From assembly GCA_013398275.1 (NCBI GenBank), contig VZSE01002701.1:188907-252906 (forward strand): a DNA stretch of 64,000 nucleotides, given 5' to 3'. Both the position numbers and the translations under genes were made by a program. The DNA comes from Promerops cafer. Its lineage: Eukaryota; Chordata; Aves; Passeriformes; Nectariniidae. Positions 1 through 12,100 of this stretch are shown here, one piece after another. The notes below the pieces were generated by a model that worked only from the letters and a program-made list of their open reading frames with translations, was not told the origin of the DNA and searched no databases. The stretch's first letter is position 1; each line of letters begins with the position of its first letter.

Positions 1-1149
1 ATGGGCTGGGGAAATGGGGACACAGGTCCATTGAAGTTGGTTTCTGCTGGTAAGAAATGTATGATTCTGCTAAGCCACAAAATTCAAGCCACAAACCAAA
101 ATAATTGGGCTGAGAATTGCTCTAGCAGTTGGCTGCTAATTCTGAAAAATAATCTACCACCTGTTGTTTAGTCTGTAGGATTAAAGAAGGTTTAATGTTT
201 GAGGCAAGAGAAATTTATTGCTCCAGATGGAGCACAATTTTTAAAAAAACTATGGGTGAAGAACAAGTCAGTGCAAGTAGTCTACCTCATTTAGAAAGGT
301 AACTTGCTGCAAGCTGCAGCACTCTTAATAGCAACCTGTGGACAGAGACGTTTTCCACCTTCATAAATTGTTTTCTCTATTTGGAAGTCATCACAGATGA
401 GTTTATCACAATTCTTTAGTAGATACGCTGTGCAATTGTCACTTTTTTTCCTGATGTGTATGTCATCAGGTTTTAATAAGAAGCAATAATATTATTGTCC
501 CACTAAGAATGTAGCCAAAGATGAGTTTTATGCACAGGATAAACAGTTGCTGGAGAGGAAATATGAAAATTCAAGTGGGTTGGTTTTGAGTTCTATTTAC
601 TGACCATCTGGAAGAAGGAAATACTGGCAATGAGAAACTTTCAGAAATCAGTGGTATGAAATCAATGAGAAGACAGGATAAGGCAAATCTATTCTTTGGA
701 AAGACTGGAGCATATTGCTTGGAATATTTCTGCTCGGCAAAAAGCAGAAAATAGTTTTCTGATAGACATACAATTTTTGTGATAGAAGTGCTTGCAGGGA
801 ATATTTGCCAGTTTGGAGAGAAGGTATTTGGGGGCATGGGAGAACACTTTCTGGTAGGACTAGAAAAGGGAACTTTACTGTCAAACAGCCATTTGTTCAG
901 GACCTTACAGGGACATAGAAATGTGGGTCCCATTGCTGGCCTGAGTCAGCCTGAGATATAAGTTTGAGGTATTTGTTGGGAACAGGGGGAACTTGACTAA
1001 CATCATGCAGAGGTGTATGTTGTCACAGCAGGCATGTTGGTGTACAGTCAAGTTTCACACCTGGTGCTCTGGAGCTGATAACCAGGATGTTCAGCAGGAG
1101 CCCACACACAAGCCCATCCTTGGGGCAGATTTTGGGATATATTAAGTGG

Positions 1150-1176
1150 AAATCCTATCCATGCTGGATAGGATTT
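1150..1176. repeat. Perfect hairpin, 11-bp stem and 5-nt loop
   Basis: The arms AAATCCTATCC (1150-1160) and GGATAGGATTT (1166-1176) are exact reverse complements around the loop ATGCT. No T-tract typical of a terminator follows, and in a vertebrate genome none would be expected to matter. Its role is unknown; it may be a relic of a palindromic mobile element or chance. Confidence 0.85.
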
Positions 1177-1540
1177 ATTAAGAATCTTGTCTTGCTTCTG
1201 GTCAAGCTTTGTACTGCACCTTTTCTCCAGTCCTGTTTCCCTCAGAGTCTCCAAGTTTCCGTCTGGTCACTCTCAATCCCTGTTTTCTCTAGTCAGATTC
1301 ATCCAGCTGGGTGTGTTAAGGCTGGAAATCCACAGTGACACAGATTACTATAACCACATCAATCCTGTACTTTCTGATGCTATTCCCTGGCACCTCCAAT
1401 GTACCCAGCCTGTTCAGCTTGCAGAGTCAGCAGAAAAATGGGGACTTACTTGGCTTGCCTTTATCGGGTTTTGCTCCTTGTTTTTCAACAAACTGAGCAG
1501 GCTGGACATAGGGGACCAGTGGGACTTGCCAACATGGAAG

Positions 1541-1565
1541 TTTTTAGGGAAGAATTCCCTAAAAA
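1541..1565. repeat. Perfect hairpin, 11-bp stem and 3-nt loop
   Basis: TTTTTAGGGAA (1541-1551) and TTCCCTAAAAA (1555-1565) pair exactly around GAA. It lies about 70 bp left of the LTR start and about 365 bp right of the other perfect 11-bp hairpin. The function is unknown. Confidence 0.85.
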
Positions 1566-1637
1566 TTCAGTCTGTTGTAAAGCCAGGTGTTGCATCCCAT
1601 GGTCACCCAGAATGGGTGCCCTGGAAGGAAGCTAATA

Positions 1638-2119
1638 TGTAGTTTCCCCCGCCCCCTGACCAAGTGGCTCTCTGCCTTTTTTCCCTTTGTTCTCGAAAGT
1701 TCTCTAATATTAGTACACCCATAGGTTCCCAGACAATGTATTCCAATTCCTTTACCCTTGTTGGATGAGCATTTTTAATCTCCCCTTGACCCTCCTTCTT
1801 GCTTGAAAACTACTGGACACCCGACCCTCAGACACACCTACCTCTGGACCTTAAAACCCTCAGATTCTCTGCCCTGGGGCTTTTCTGGTCCCTGACCCTC
1901 GGGGCTAATAAACCCTGTTGTGTTACACCAGGGAAGTTGTGAGCCTCTTTCTTCCCTGCTATCACAGCTTGTATATTAAACCGAGCAGCTGCTCTCTTCC
2001 TCCACCAGGAGAAAAGCCCCGCCAGACTTGGCTGTGGCTGGGGGAAAGCAGTTGTTTCAGCCAGAGCCTTGGGTCTTTTTGTCAAAGAAGTAATCCCAGC
2101 CTGTTGGATGGGTCCTACA
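1638..2119 (+). mobile_element. Probable solo or truncated endogenous retrovirus LTR
   Basis: The block starts TGTAG and ends CTACA, the short terminal inverted repeat expected of an LTR, and is 482 bp long, within the usual LTR range. A polyadenylation signal AATAAA sits at 1907-1912 in a pyrimidine-rich, CCT-repeated context typical of avian LTRs. A TTAAAA TATA-like motif lies about 55 bp upstream of it. This fits a U3-R-U5 order on the plus strand. No clear target-site duplication is visible (flanks ctaata and gtagcc), and no primer-binding site follows the right end, so it is either a solo LTR with decayed flanks or a 3' LTR of a truncated provirus. I cannot name the family. The ends are uncertain by a few tens of bases. 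Confidence 0.62.
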
Positions 2120-5100
2120 GTAGCCAGAACAAGGCAAAAATCTTGTCTTTTGTTCAGCTACAGCTTCTGTAAGACAACATGAGGTAATGCAAACTAAGAA
2201 TAAATCAAACCGTGCTGCCATCTGTAATAGGTGTATGGAGTGGCAACTGGTGGCTTTTGGAAAGCTTTGTAGAAAGCAGCTTGACCAGCACAACCTCAGA
2301 GTTCACATTTCATATTGGTTTAAAGCACTGAATTTAAAGCGTCTCCTTTTTCACCACCAGCACTTTTCATTTCAGTGGCAGTAAATTTTCAGAGGCCCCA
2401 AGACATAAAGAATCCCCAGGGATGCTGTAGTTCTCCCTTGTTTTTCTTCAGCAGAGACATAAACATTAGTATAGCTGGTTAAGAAGAAATAGCTTTGTCT
2501 AAGTGAAATCATTAAACCAAAGTTTCCTGTTTACTTAAGTATTTTGGTTTTCTTGAAATTTTCCAACAGAGATTTTTTTCTTCCTTTCTGTACTGCTTGG
2601 GTTGCTATTCCCACCTCTCCATGGCAACAAATTCAGACAGGACTGACAACAGCCTAATGTCTATTATGCTATCCTACTCTAAAGAGTGTTTGTCATCTTC
2701 TAATGCTTTAAAGAGTGTTGATGTTTTGAAGTGAATTATGTCACCCAACAGAAGGTTTAGCAGATCAGCAATGGTACTTGAGAAATTCAGCGGAAGGAAG
2801 CGTCTTTTAAGCCATCTTTCTATCTGGAGCCCCTTCTGGCAGGCTATACATGTTTAGCATTCTCAGTGTCTGACCCAGCTCATGGTTTTGGTCTTCAAGA
2901 GTACAGCAGGATGTCAGTGGGGCAGTATAACCACTGTGCTTTTGTTCTGGATGACCTGTGGAGTTTGCAGAGCTGGGTCCCACCCTGGCCTGCAGCCTTT
3001 CTCACAGCTGCTCTTGAAGTGGCTGCACACTCTCCATTAGCGAGGCTTGGGGACACATTTATGTAGCAGCCCCCCAGGCTGGTGCAATTGTCCATCAAGT
3101 AATTCCCAAGCCACCCTTAGGAAACCTCTGCATCAAGGAGTGCTTGAGGGATTTTGAGGGAATTCAGAACTTTAAAGAGCAGGTCTTGGGCAGTGACTAA
3201 TGTACCAAGAGAATGGATAATGTTATGTTATGCAAAATATTCACAAATACTTCCATGCAGTCACACTGATACCACTGTGAGAAATTAAAGCTGCAGTCCA
3301 GGGCCATAATATTTCTGCTGCCCCAAAGGGAAAAAAGAGCCCATATTAGAAGTATTTGGTGGAGTTCTCCTTATCAATACTTTGCCAAAGACCTAGCATT
3401 TGAAGGTCTTCAACCAAATGGCTTAACAATGTAGTGGTATCTAGCAGCAATATTTTGTCAGGTGCTACTGTTCCACTATGGGTGCTAGACTCTGTCTAGC
3501 TCTGAGTCGATGTCTGAGAATCAAATGTCTTAGCACAAAATCTGCTGAGAGAAGGAATCTATAGCTATAGTGCTGGGTGTGGAAACTCATGCATGTGCAT
3601 CACATGTGAGTTAAACTCAGAAATTACATGTAAATTTAAAAATCCCCAAATTATCCAGGATCTCTCCCCAGATCCAGTATTTCCTTAATTCTTCATTTAT
3701 TGTAGTGACAGTGTAATTCTTTGTGGATATGAATGTTATTTTTTAAATCACTGAACTGAGAAACATTTAGCAGCATTTCAGGTGGAAGAGAACAAATCCA
3801 TTGACTTTGTCTTAGTCAGTTGGTAAATGTTGACCTAGGTAAAGTGACAAATGTCAAGAATTTTTCTCATGAAGGAGCTGGATGGAAGGTAGAAAGCATG
3901 AAACAAAAACCTGAGCAGATAGTACACATGAATGCTGTGCTGCTGCATTTTATCCCTCAAAGGCTATTCTATTGTATGTAGCACAAAATTAGTGTATTCC
4001 ATGTTTTCATCTTTACATTTAATTCACAGCTAATTTCACAGGGGAGAACAGAAACTCTCCTGAGTTCTTCAAATGAATAGTGTATGATATAAATAGTGCT
4101 CACGGAAAATGCCAGCCACCTCCTGGAAGTTTTGCTTCCATGGTGGAGGATATATAGTGTAGGTTGTGTGTAGATATATAGGTGCAATTCAGGCTCCAAA
4201 GACTTGTCTGGAATCTTGGAGAAAGGACTGGTTTGGGTTTCAGAAGATGTGGTTTTTGAAGTGCGTGGTTAATAATGTCTTTGAGAATTTGGAAATTCCT
4301 TTTTTTTCAAAATTAGTAGCAGTTCAGTGCCTAAATCTGACCCCAAAATATTTGTGTCTGAATTCCTGACACAGCACTGATACAAGGGGTCAAACTTTTC
4401 CTTCTGAATCTTATTAAGACTAGGAGGTCTTTGAGCGTGAGGTCTTTGGGAGGTCTTCTACTCCTACAGTCAGAACAACCAATGTGAATTAGGCTTATCA
4501 GTGCCTTCGATTTTCATATTTGGCATCTTTTAGCACCTATGACTCCTTAGATATGTTTAAAATATGGCCTCTCATCCATAGCACTCCTCATTCTGATATC
4601 CCAAAGTAGTAAATTTCCACCACTTCCCTGGGATTACTTAGAATTATTTTGCAGGCTGATGAAGTCAGAAGGGATTGATACCAATGCTGCAACTTGTCTT
4701 GACATGTGTAAGTTCCTTGCCAAACCTACTGTAGGTCAGTTACTGGCCTCATCCAAGTGAGCAAAGGTAGATCCAGAGGTTTTTTGTCCTTCTCAGTCAA
4801 AATGGACATCATTTTAATCTCATTCATTCTGCTTTGAAGGTGAGATGTATGTATGCGGGAGGAGCTGGTTAAACTTCAGCTTCCACAGTAACAGATCTCT
4901 ACTTGGCATCAGAAAAAAGATGCAAATTGTTTTTACATGGCAGGTGCTTCAGCCAAATATCCTGGGATCAAACCAACATTTATCAAATAACTTCAATCCC
5001 AGCTTTATGCACTCGGTGGGCATTGCCCACGAGGAGGTAATGCATCAGTAGGCAGAGAAGCTTAGAACACAAAGAAAGGGGAATAAAAAATCACAAATCA

Positions 5101-8100
5101 ACAAACTCAATTGTATTAAACATGCTGTCCAGGGATGCTTTCCTCTGGCAATAAAAACTATTCAGATGCAAAGCTACCATAATGATTTTATAAAATAAAC
5201 CAGCTGTAAGTAGATCATAGTTTCCTAACAAACAGTCAGGACCCTGAGCTCCATTTCAAATATCTCCTTGTCATATCATTGGTCCTGGAAGGGATCATTA
5301 TTGCTGTTCAATTAAAATGAATTTGGTATGACAGAATCTTACCAAATACTGGCCTCTGAGGGGGTTGTTCTTGCTAAAATTTGAATAACATGCTGGTATG
5401 AATGATGGTGTTTTAAATTAGTGAGGATACTAAAAGAAGTAAAAATAGACAGGATGTTGCGAGATTTCCCAGCAACTGATGTGTTTGGCCTATTATTGTA
5501 TAGTTGAGTTAATTTGAAAAGACACATGAGCTTCCAGGAGTTTTAAATGCAAATATGCCAAGTAAATTAAATACATGGGTGTGAGCTTTGCAGTGTGTTT
5601 TGGTTAGTGAAAATCAGAAAACTTTTACATGTTCTTTTTTAACTTGTTGGTGTCCAGGAGGGTGCTAAACTTAGACTCCCCATGACTACATTCTTCACCT
5701 GGCTTTCTAATCCCTTATAGCTTTGTTCTAGGATCAATTAAATACAAGGTGATATGGGGGGTTGGTTGCTTTTGCGAGTCTTAGATGGGGTAACCAACCT
5801 GCCAAAGGAGCCTTGGTGATTGCTGTGGCTAGAAGGTCCACAGTGGTTTGCAGAGAACTGCTGCAAGAGTGAGAATATCCTGGGGGTTCCTGCAGTCTGG
5901 GAACACAAAAGTTCCCTGCTCTGGACCCTTAAACACCTGATTCCTGGCATCTCAGCCTGGCAGCTCCAAATTTCTGGCATGGGATCTAATGAGTGACTAA
6001 AATATCTCTGGCACTCATGTAATGTGGTATCAGGAGTTGGTAACAGACATGGAGACCACACTGAAACCAACCTGTGTTTTTTTCCTATGTTCTGTTTCTG
6101 CAGGAAAAGCAGTGTGTTCGTTTCTTAGTTGCACTGATCAGATGGCATGGATTTGAAGCTGTTCAGACATATGACATGAGATGGCCTATGTTTTCTCCAG
6201 CCTGTTTTCTTGTTTTCTGATGTTTTTACCTCAGTTTGTTTCCCCTTATTTCTGAGGGTGAAGCTCTGGGACAGTTCTCACTCTGAAGGGTTGGAGGCAA
6301 GGCGCTGTTACTTATGCTTTGTACCTTAATTAAAACTCTGCATGGTGAATTATAGTTAACAGTAAAGCTGCTTGCCTGTGTCCTGGCTCCGCCATTCCCC
6401 ATTTTTTCACAATACCTTCCCTACCAATTAGAAACCATAGTCTCTGCCAGTGACAGCTCATAACAAAGCCCATATTGGAACATCTCTTAATTGAGCATCC
6501 TTTAGCTCTTCACTTTCTTTTTCATTTCTTAGCTACTTTAATACTGTCTTAATAATAGTTTTCTCTGAAGACTTCTTTTCAGAACTTCTTTTCAAATAAA
6601 TTGCTTTTGAAATGATCATAACATAGCTTTTCTCTTTTTTTAAACACACAGAATTATCTCAATTGGCATTAAGTTCAGAGAGTCAAAAGGCCAAATGTAC
6701 CTTCATAAATCTGAGATGACTTCACTGAAGTCATTGAATTTACAGTCTCTTAACAGAGAGCTCAGATTGACCCCAGAGCCCACAAAATTAGCTCTAATTG
6801 GAAATTTAGAATTTTCTGGTGCACTGAATACAATGACACATTGTTAGGATTATCTGAGGATGGAAAACAAATGTTTGCTGTACCACAGTATTCCATTCTC
6901 TTCTGTATTTGTGTCTGCTCTGTTTGAATGGTGAATGACAGTGACTGAAATTGAGGGCAGTTGTGTTAATAACCACTAATTGAATTCAAAACAGCACTTT
7001 TGCTGGGAGGATTTTTCTTTCCTGTTGCAGGTAGAGATGTTGGCCAGTGTTTGGGCTGGATTTTGTTATTTTTTCTTTCAATATTAGTCTTAAGGGCTTC
7101 TCTGTGGCTGCAGCATTGGCCAGTGGTTTCTCACCATCACAGCCACTTCCCACAGTGTTACCCCAGTGATTACTTGGGAGGAGCAGTAATTAACTGGCCC
7201 CAGGTTACTAACACAGGATGCAACAAGAGAGGAGTAGTGTTGTGTGGAGTCCTTGAAGCTGCACAGTGATATGCAGCATGGCAGTACCTCATCTCGCGCT
7301 CAGATTTTTCATCAGATTTTTGTATTCAGACTGCAGTTTATTAGCTGCAAATGACTGACTTTATGTGTCTTGGTCATGCAGGTTTCCAGGTAAAAGCACT
7401 TTGGTTTTGCTTGTTAGCTTCCTCAGAAATGGAATTCAGTATTTGCAGTGCCACATCTCCTATTTGTTTGTTTACAATATCAATTACCTCCTTGTTCTAC
7501 CTTGTCTCAGTGCTGTGTGTTTGTTTGCCCTCTTCTATCAATGATGATCAAGGGTCTGATCAAATCTGCATCTCTTTGTCTTGACTCTGAAGTGCTTGCT
7601 GATTAAGGGGGGAGAGATAATAGAATGCAGTAGAAAGGATATAAATTTAGTGAGTTCTGTATACAACATGATGTGTTAAAGTTCACCCCAAACATGCTTT
7701 TCTTTCATTTCCTGCTGTCCCCTGTTTATCCATCCATGCCTGTTTTCCGAGCCCCCTTCAGAGAAATGTTGGCCTTCTGGGCAGGACTGAGGAAGTCAAG
7801 ACTGCAGACCTGCCTCTGCCAAGGTCCTGCTGAATCCCTTCTCCCTGCCATGTTGGCTGAAGTGCTGGGATGGCAGTCCCTCCTGCCGGATTTATGTCGT
7901 ATTGTTGTATGTGGTAAGAGCACCCAGCCAGTGCTGCTTATCTGGGTGCCCGTGTGGGTAACCTTCTCCTCGTTGGACCAGGTTGAGGGCTGCCCCACCG
8001 TGCAGGACAGCCACTGGTTCTGTGCTAATCTGTACCTGTCATTCCACATGTCAAAGGGTCCAGGTAAACCGGGAATTCCACGAGCAGGCCTGCCAAGAAT

Positions 8101-9070
8101 AGCTGCTGGGTAGGACATGTTGGCACCTGGCATACACCGGAGAAGTATCCAAGCTACTATAAATTGTTGCAGAACGCATTTGGGGAGTGAAGGCAGGCTA
8201 GGGTCAAGCCTTGGGTTTTTTCAGTGTCCTGAACAGAATTTGGCCATGGCCAAATGAAATCTGAAACTCTGCTACTACAAAGCAACCTCACACACACCTT
8301 GACCTGCTTGGTAGGGCAAATGCTTCCCGTGTTATGTAAATGTCAAACCACATCCCATAGCAGCAGCATCCATGTCACCAGTTCAGTGATAACCATGTTG
8401 TAGTAATCTGCAATTATTAAAATTATTCACGATTGGCTTGTCAGTTTTGTCACATATGTTTATATGCAAACAGATCTTATGACTAGCGCTTCCAAAAGTA
8501 ACTAGGAATGTGTCAGTGCTGAACACTCAGCAGGTTTTGCTGGTTGGGTCTGACCTGAATGTTAATCATGTTTTTCCTTAGATGAGCATTAAATCTCTTC
8601 TGCTTCTGGAGACCAACATCAAAATTCAAATATTTAATTTGCTCATTGACATTTATTAAAATAGCTTTGTGCTTGAATATCATGTTAAGGCAGTGGTAGC
8701 TAATTTTGTTGGTCTAGATGACGTTGGAAGTAAATTTAAATCTGATTGAGAAGCATTTAATACTCACTAAGAAAAGGAGGGAATGAAAGGTCAACGGTAT
8801 AAAATGTTGACATCTACAAACAGCAGAACTTTAAGTTTGGCTTTTGAAGTAACTGACTGATGCCTCAAAACCAGCTGCGATAGGGATATTTCAGAATGTT
8901 AGGAGAGGTTCTTCTACTGCTTCCCAAGATAGGCCGTAGTGTCCTAATGAGACAGAGATGACCTCAGACCATTTATGTGTAAATCTTACTCCCTCGGCTG
9001 AAAGTTCTTTGGTTGGGAGGTTAAATGCGGATTCAGCAGCAATGAGTGTCCTGTGAGTATTTTGCTTTAT
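2120..9070. other. Non-coding stretch without a recognisable gene
   Basis: Roughly 7 kb of AT-leaning single-copy-looking sequence. Open frames stay below 150 codons. The longest (7673-8113 plus, 146 codons; 7726-8133 minus, 135 codons) are antisense to each other in a GC- and CpG-richer patch and show no domain. Small structures seen are a 7-bp stem hairpin at 3484-3500 (GCTAGAC/GTCTAGC), three spaced copies of aggtctt near 4422-4460, and a 19-bp palindrome at 6716-6734. No splice-bounded conserved exon could be recognised by eye, but short exons cannot be excluded. Confidence 0.6.
6716..6734. repeat. 19-bp palindrome, possible ancient amniote repeat core
   Basis: ATGACTTCA and TGAAGTCAT are exact complements around a single C. 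The wider text (gacttcactgaagtcattgaatttaca) resembles a short motif, gacttca-tgaagtca-atgg-agttaca, that I recall as common in old amniote interspersed repeats. The palindrome is directly visible; membership of a repeat family is a recollection and not firm. Confidence 0.5.
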
Positions 9071-9150
9071 AGAACCATAGAATCATTATGTTTAGAAAAG
9101 ACCTCTAAGATCATTGAGTCCGAGTTTTGACCAAGCCATGAAAACTGCTG
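9071..9150 (-). mobile_element. CR1 LINE, 3' end fragment
   Basis: The left edge reads atagaatcatt followed by agaaaagacctctaagatcattgagtcc, which is the complement of the CR1 3' end (the form I associate with CR1-Y-like copies). The element is therefore on the minus strand with its 3' terminus at the left. Similarity fades after about 9150; the following 200 bp are GC-rich but not clearly CR1. It is strongly 5'-truncated, as is usual for CR1. No protein is encoded in this part. Confidence 0.8.
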
Positions 9151-12100
9151 TCCTGGTTGCTCATGCTCCCTGGAGCCACTTAAATCTCCCCCCAATGCTT
9201 TGGCACTGCCATGACCTTATCAGCCCCTCTGGTGAAAGGTGCTCTGTCCTGCCAGGTCTCTCCACTCTCACTTGAGTTCCCCTGGGCCCAGGAACCTCCA
9301 TGCAGCTCTTTCAGGAGTTTTACTCCAGAACTTACCATAGTCACCGTTGCAAACACTGCTGTCACCATGTACCTCACTGACTGAGGAGAAATTTTCTAAT
9401 TTAAATGTTGCCTTTTAAGTAGGAAAATATTTACTTATATATGCGCACATGTTGTGAAAAGGACTTGTTTTGAATGATATTAGGTACATGAGGACCTTTA
9501 ACTTCCATATAATGTGAGGAGAGGCATGTGTAGGTGTAAGGAAAGACTGCATTTCTCATCTGAGTTGAAAATACAGGAAGAGGGACAGGAATTCTTGGCC
9601 TCTTGAATAACCTTTTCAAGTAGCTGGCTGGTGTCCTATTCATAACTGGCTTGTTAGGTATAATTCCAGTTTTACACCACTTGCTTACATGATTGCTTGT
9701 ATGTTGGCCTGGAATACTGAATTGTGAATTTATTGCTAAATTCCTTTTCATTGTGAAACTATGCAGCTGTAACTGAGAGAAATATGTTTAATCCCCTGGG
9801 GTGGGGATCAACTAGAGGCATGTAAGTACAAAGAATTATTTTTTCTCTTTTTAAGAGAAGTTTCTGTATATTTATGGATCAGTAGATTGGAACATATTTA
9901 TTCAGTAAACAAAGAAGAGCTAGTCCTTTTAACAAACAGAGTGAGGTTTGCTTTGAGGGTTTCTGGTTTGGTCCTGTTTCATTGCATTTCTCTAGAAACA
10001 CTTCTTTTGGACATCTCTGAGGGGGCTTTGTTGTTTCTTTAATCTTTGCTGTCATGCTGAGCTAGCAATGACCTCCTGAAGAGAAGGTTAATGTTAAGTG
10101 AAACTTCCCTAACTTAAAATATAGCTGTCAGCCCCTGTGCACAGGGGTCCAGTGACTAAAATCTGTTTGAATAAAGCTGGTTGTTTACCCAGGATAAACT
10201 GTTCTGGATTCTCAGTGGAGTGTCCTACAGAGAGCCTGAAAATTCATAAAACTTCTCAGACTGAGAGCCAGTTTGAATTAACCCCAAGTTAATTCACACT
10301 TGAAAGTTTTTCCTGGGTGCTCTGTTTCAGGAATGTGTGAGAGGTACCGTATGGTCATATCAAAGAGCATAGATGAGGACATTGCTGGTGACAATTATTT
10401 TGTCAAATGCCTACCTTAGGAAAAGGTGGCCATACCATTTTGCAGCCACTGAAAGCATACCTCAGCCCCAGAGCATTGTGTGAATGACATCTGTTGCTTG
10501 GGTTTTGGCAGACATGGTTTTCTCTGACACTTGGAATTCCGTGTACAAAGCTTGGGGTCAGAAGGAACTTCTGTTGATAACATTGTTTTGATAAAAATGC
10601 CTTGGAGCCCTTTAAGTATCTTTACAGATAAATACGGCTTTCCAGAGAGTAATTTTTTTCATTTGTTTGTTTTGCAGTATATGGCAATGTATGTTTTATT
10701 GTCTCTCTCCTATTCTCAGTTTAGCTGAAGGAACATAGAAAAATTGATTAGGCATTATTTTTTAAACATAATATTGAAAGGAAATGATGGAGTAGTAGTG
10801 ATCGCATACCAAAAGTCTCATTCAAGAAGACAAATTTGGACGAACATCCAGTTGCCCTCCAAGTACAGTTTCCCTCTGCTCTAGTACTCAACTTCTCTGA
10901 GTAGTGGTGCTTGCAGCTAATTTAGAAAATACCCTCAGCAGCAGCTTTTCATCCACTCTTTGAGGAACAAGCCCTTCTACAATCTGGAAAGACCATTTGT
11001 AAAGCTGAATCTTTGAACTCTTGTAGTCTTTGAACTGAGTCCAAGAAATGTCAGTCTTCCTGGGCCCTTTGTGCTGAGAAGGCCTCTCTTCTAGAAAACA
11101 GCCACTAGAAAACAACTGAAAGTAAACTGCTTTGTCACAGCAACACACTCTTTGAGAGGAGCTCTAGAGCTGCTGAGGAGAATCCCCACCCAAAACATCA
11201 CAGCATTCAGTTTTATAACTGTGGAAGTTGGTTACAGGAGTTTATGCAGCATTTGGATTCCCTACACCAGGTAGAACCTAGGAGTGGCTCAGGTTTGCTA
11301 GGGCTCCCAGTAGCCTGCTGTGTGCTCAAACTTCTTGAATCTGTCATCCTGTGGTAAGGATGTAAGATTGATCAGCTTGTGCTGAAGGAGGTAGAAAACA
11401 TCCCTGAAACCAGGATTTCCAGGTTTCCCATGTTCAGTGCTAGTTGGCAAAATGTGTGCACATACATGTGTTTGCAGCTGGATGGACTGTGGCTTTTCTT
11501 AGCACAGATGTCAGTTTGGAACTAGAAAAAAAACAATATTTATGTTTTGTTTATAGCTTTATCCAGGGTGTCAGAAAATGAAGCAATACTAGTTTGAAGC
11601 TAGATGCAATCTGTCTGTATTGTCCTCATGACACCATCATACTCTGTGACCTTTCAAACAGAATCTCTATGTGAATACTCTTCTCTACTTTCTTCTCTCA
11701 GCTGAATTTTAAGGTCTTGGATTTGGGGGTAGCCTATGGTTTTATCTCTGAATTTTGAGAGTGCACTGAAATGAACAGTTCATTTTTCTTGCGCATTGAA
11801 GCTCATGAACTTTCTAGCCAACTTCAGGAGGTAGTTTCACAGGTATTAATTGTCAAGAAAACTCATTGTTTACATCAAGTTACTATCCTCACAGTGGGTG
11901 CATGAAGAATCAGAGTTAACTTCTGTAGGTAACACAACTGCTCTGATCATGCCGGGCAAAGTGCTCCCCCAAAGGAAGAATTGTCCCTTGGACGACTTGT
12001 TCCTGGAACTGGTACCTTCCCTTGCTTTCTGTATTGAGTGAAAAGTCACTACAAGCAAATCAAAAGAAGAAAAATTCAGCCTGTATTGTTAAATATTGAA

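Larger units (their letters stand above)
1..1637. other. Non-coding stretch left of the first LTR
   Basis: I recognise no exon or repeat family in most of this stretch. Its open frames are short, overlap on both strands and show no domain. Two strong hairpins lie in its right part (listed separately). A plus-strand frame of 151 codons from 1187 runs to a TAG at 1640-1642, inside the first bases of the LTR that begins at 1638. The end of that frame has a WVPW motif loosely like the C-terminal end of some retroviral integrases, so the right part may be the worn internal 3' end of the same endogenous retrovirus. That is inference only. Confidence 0.5.

Noticed and set aside
10120..10260. Possible LTR around gaataaagctgg
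   Set aside because: Apart from AATAAA nothing supports LTR structure; the adjacent 16-bp palindrome is not an LTR feature.
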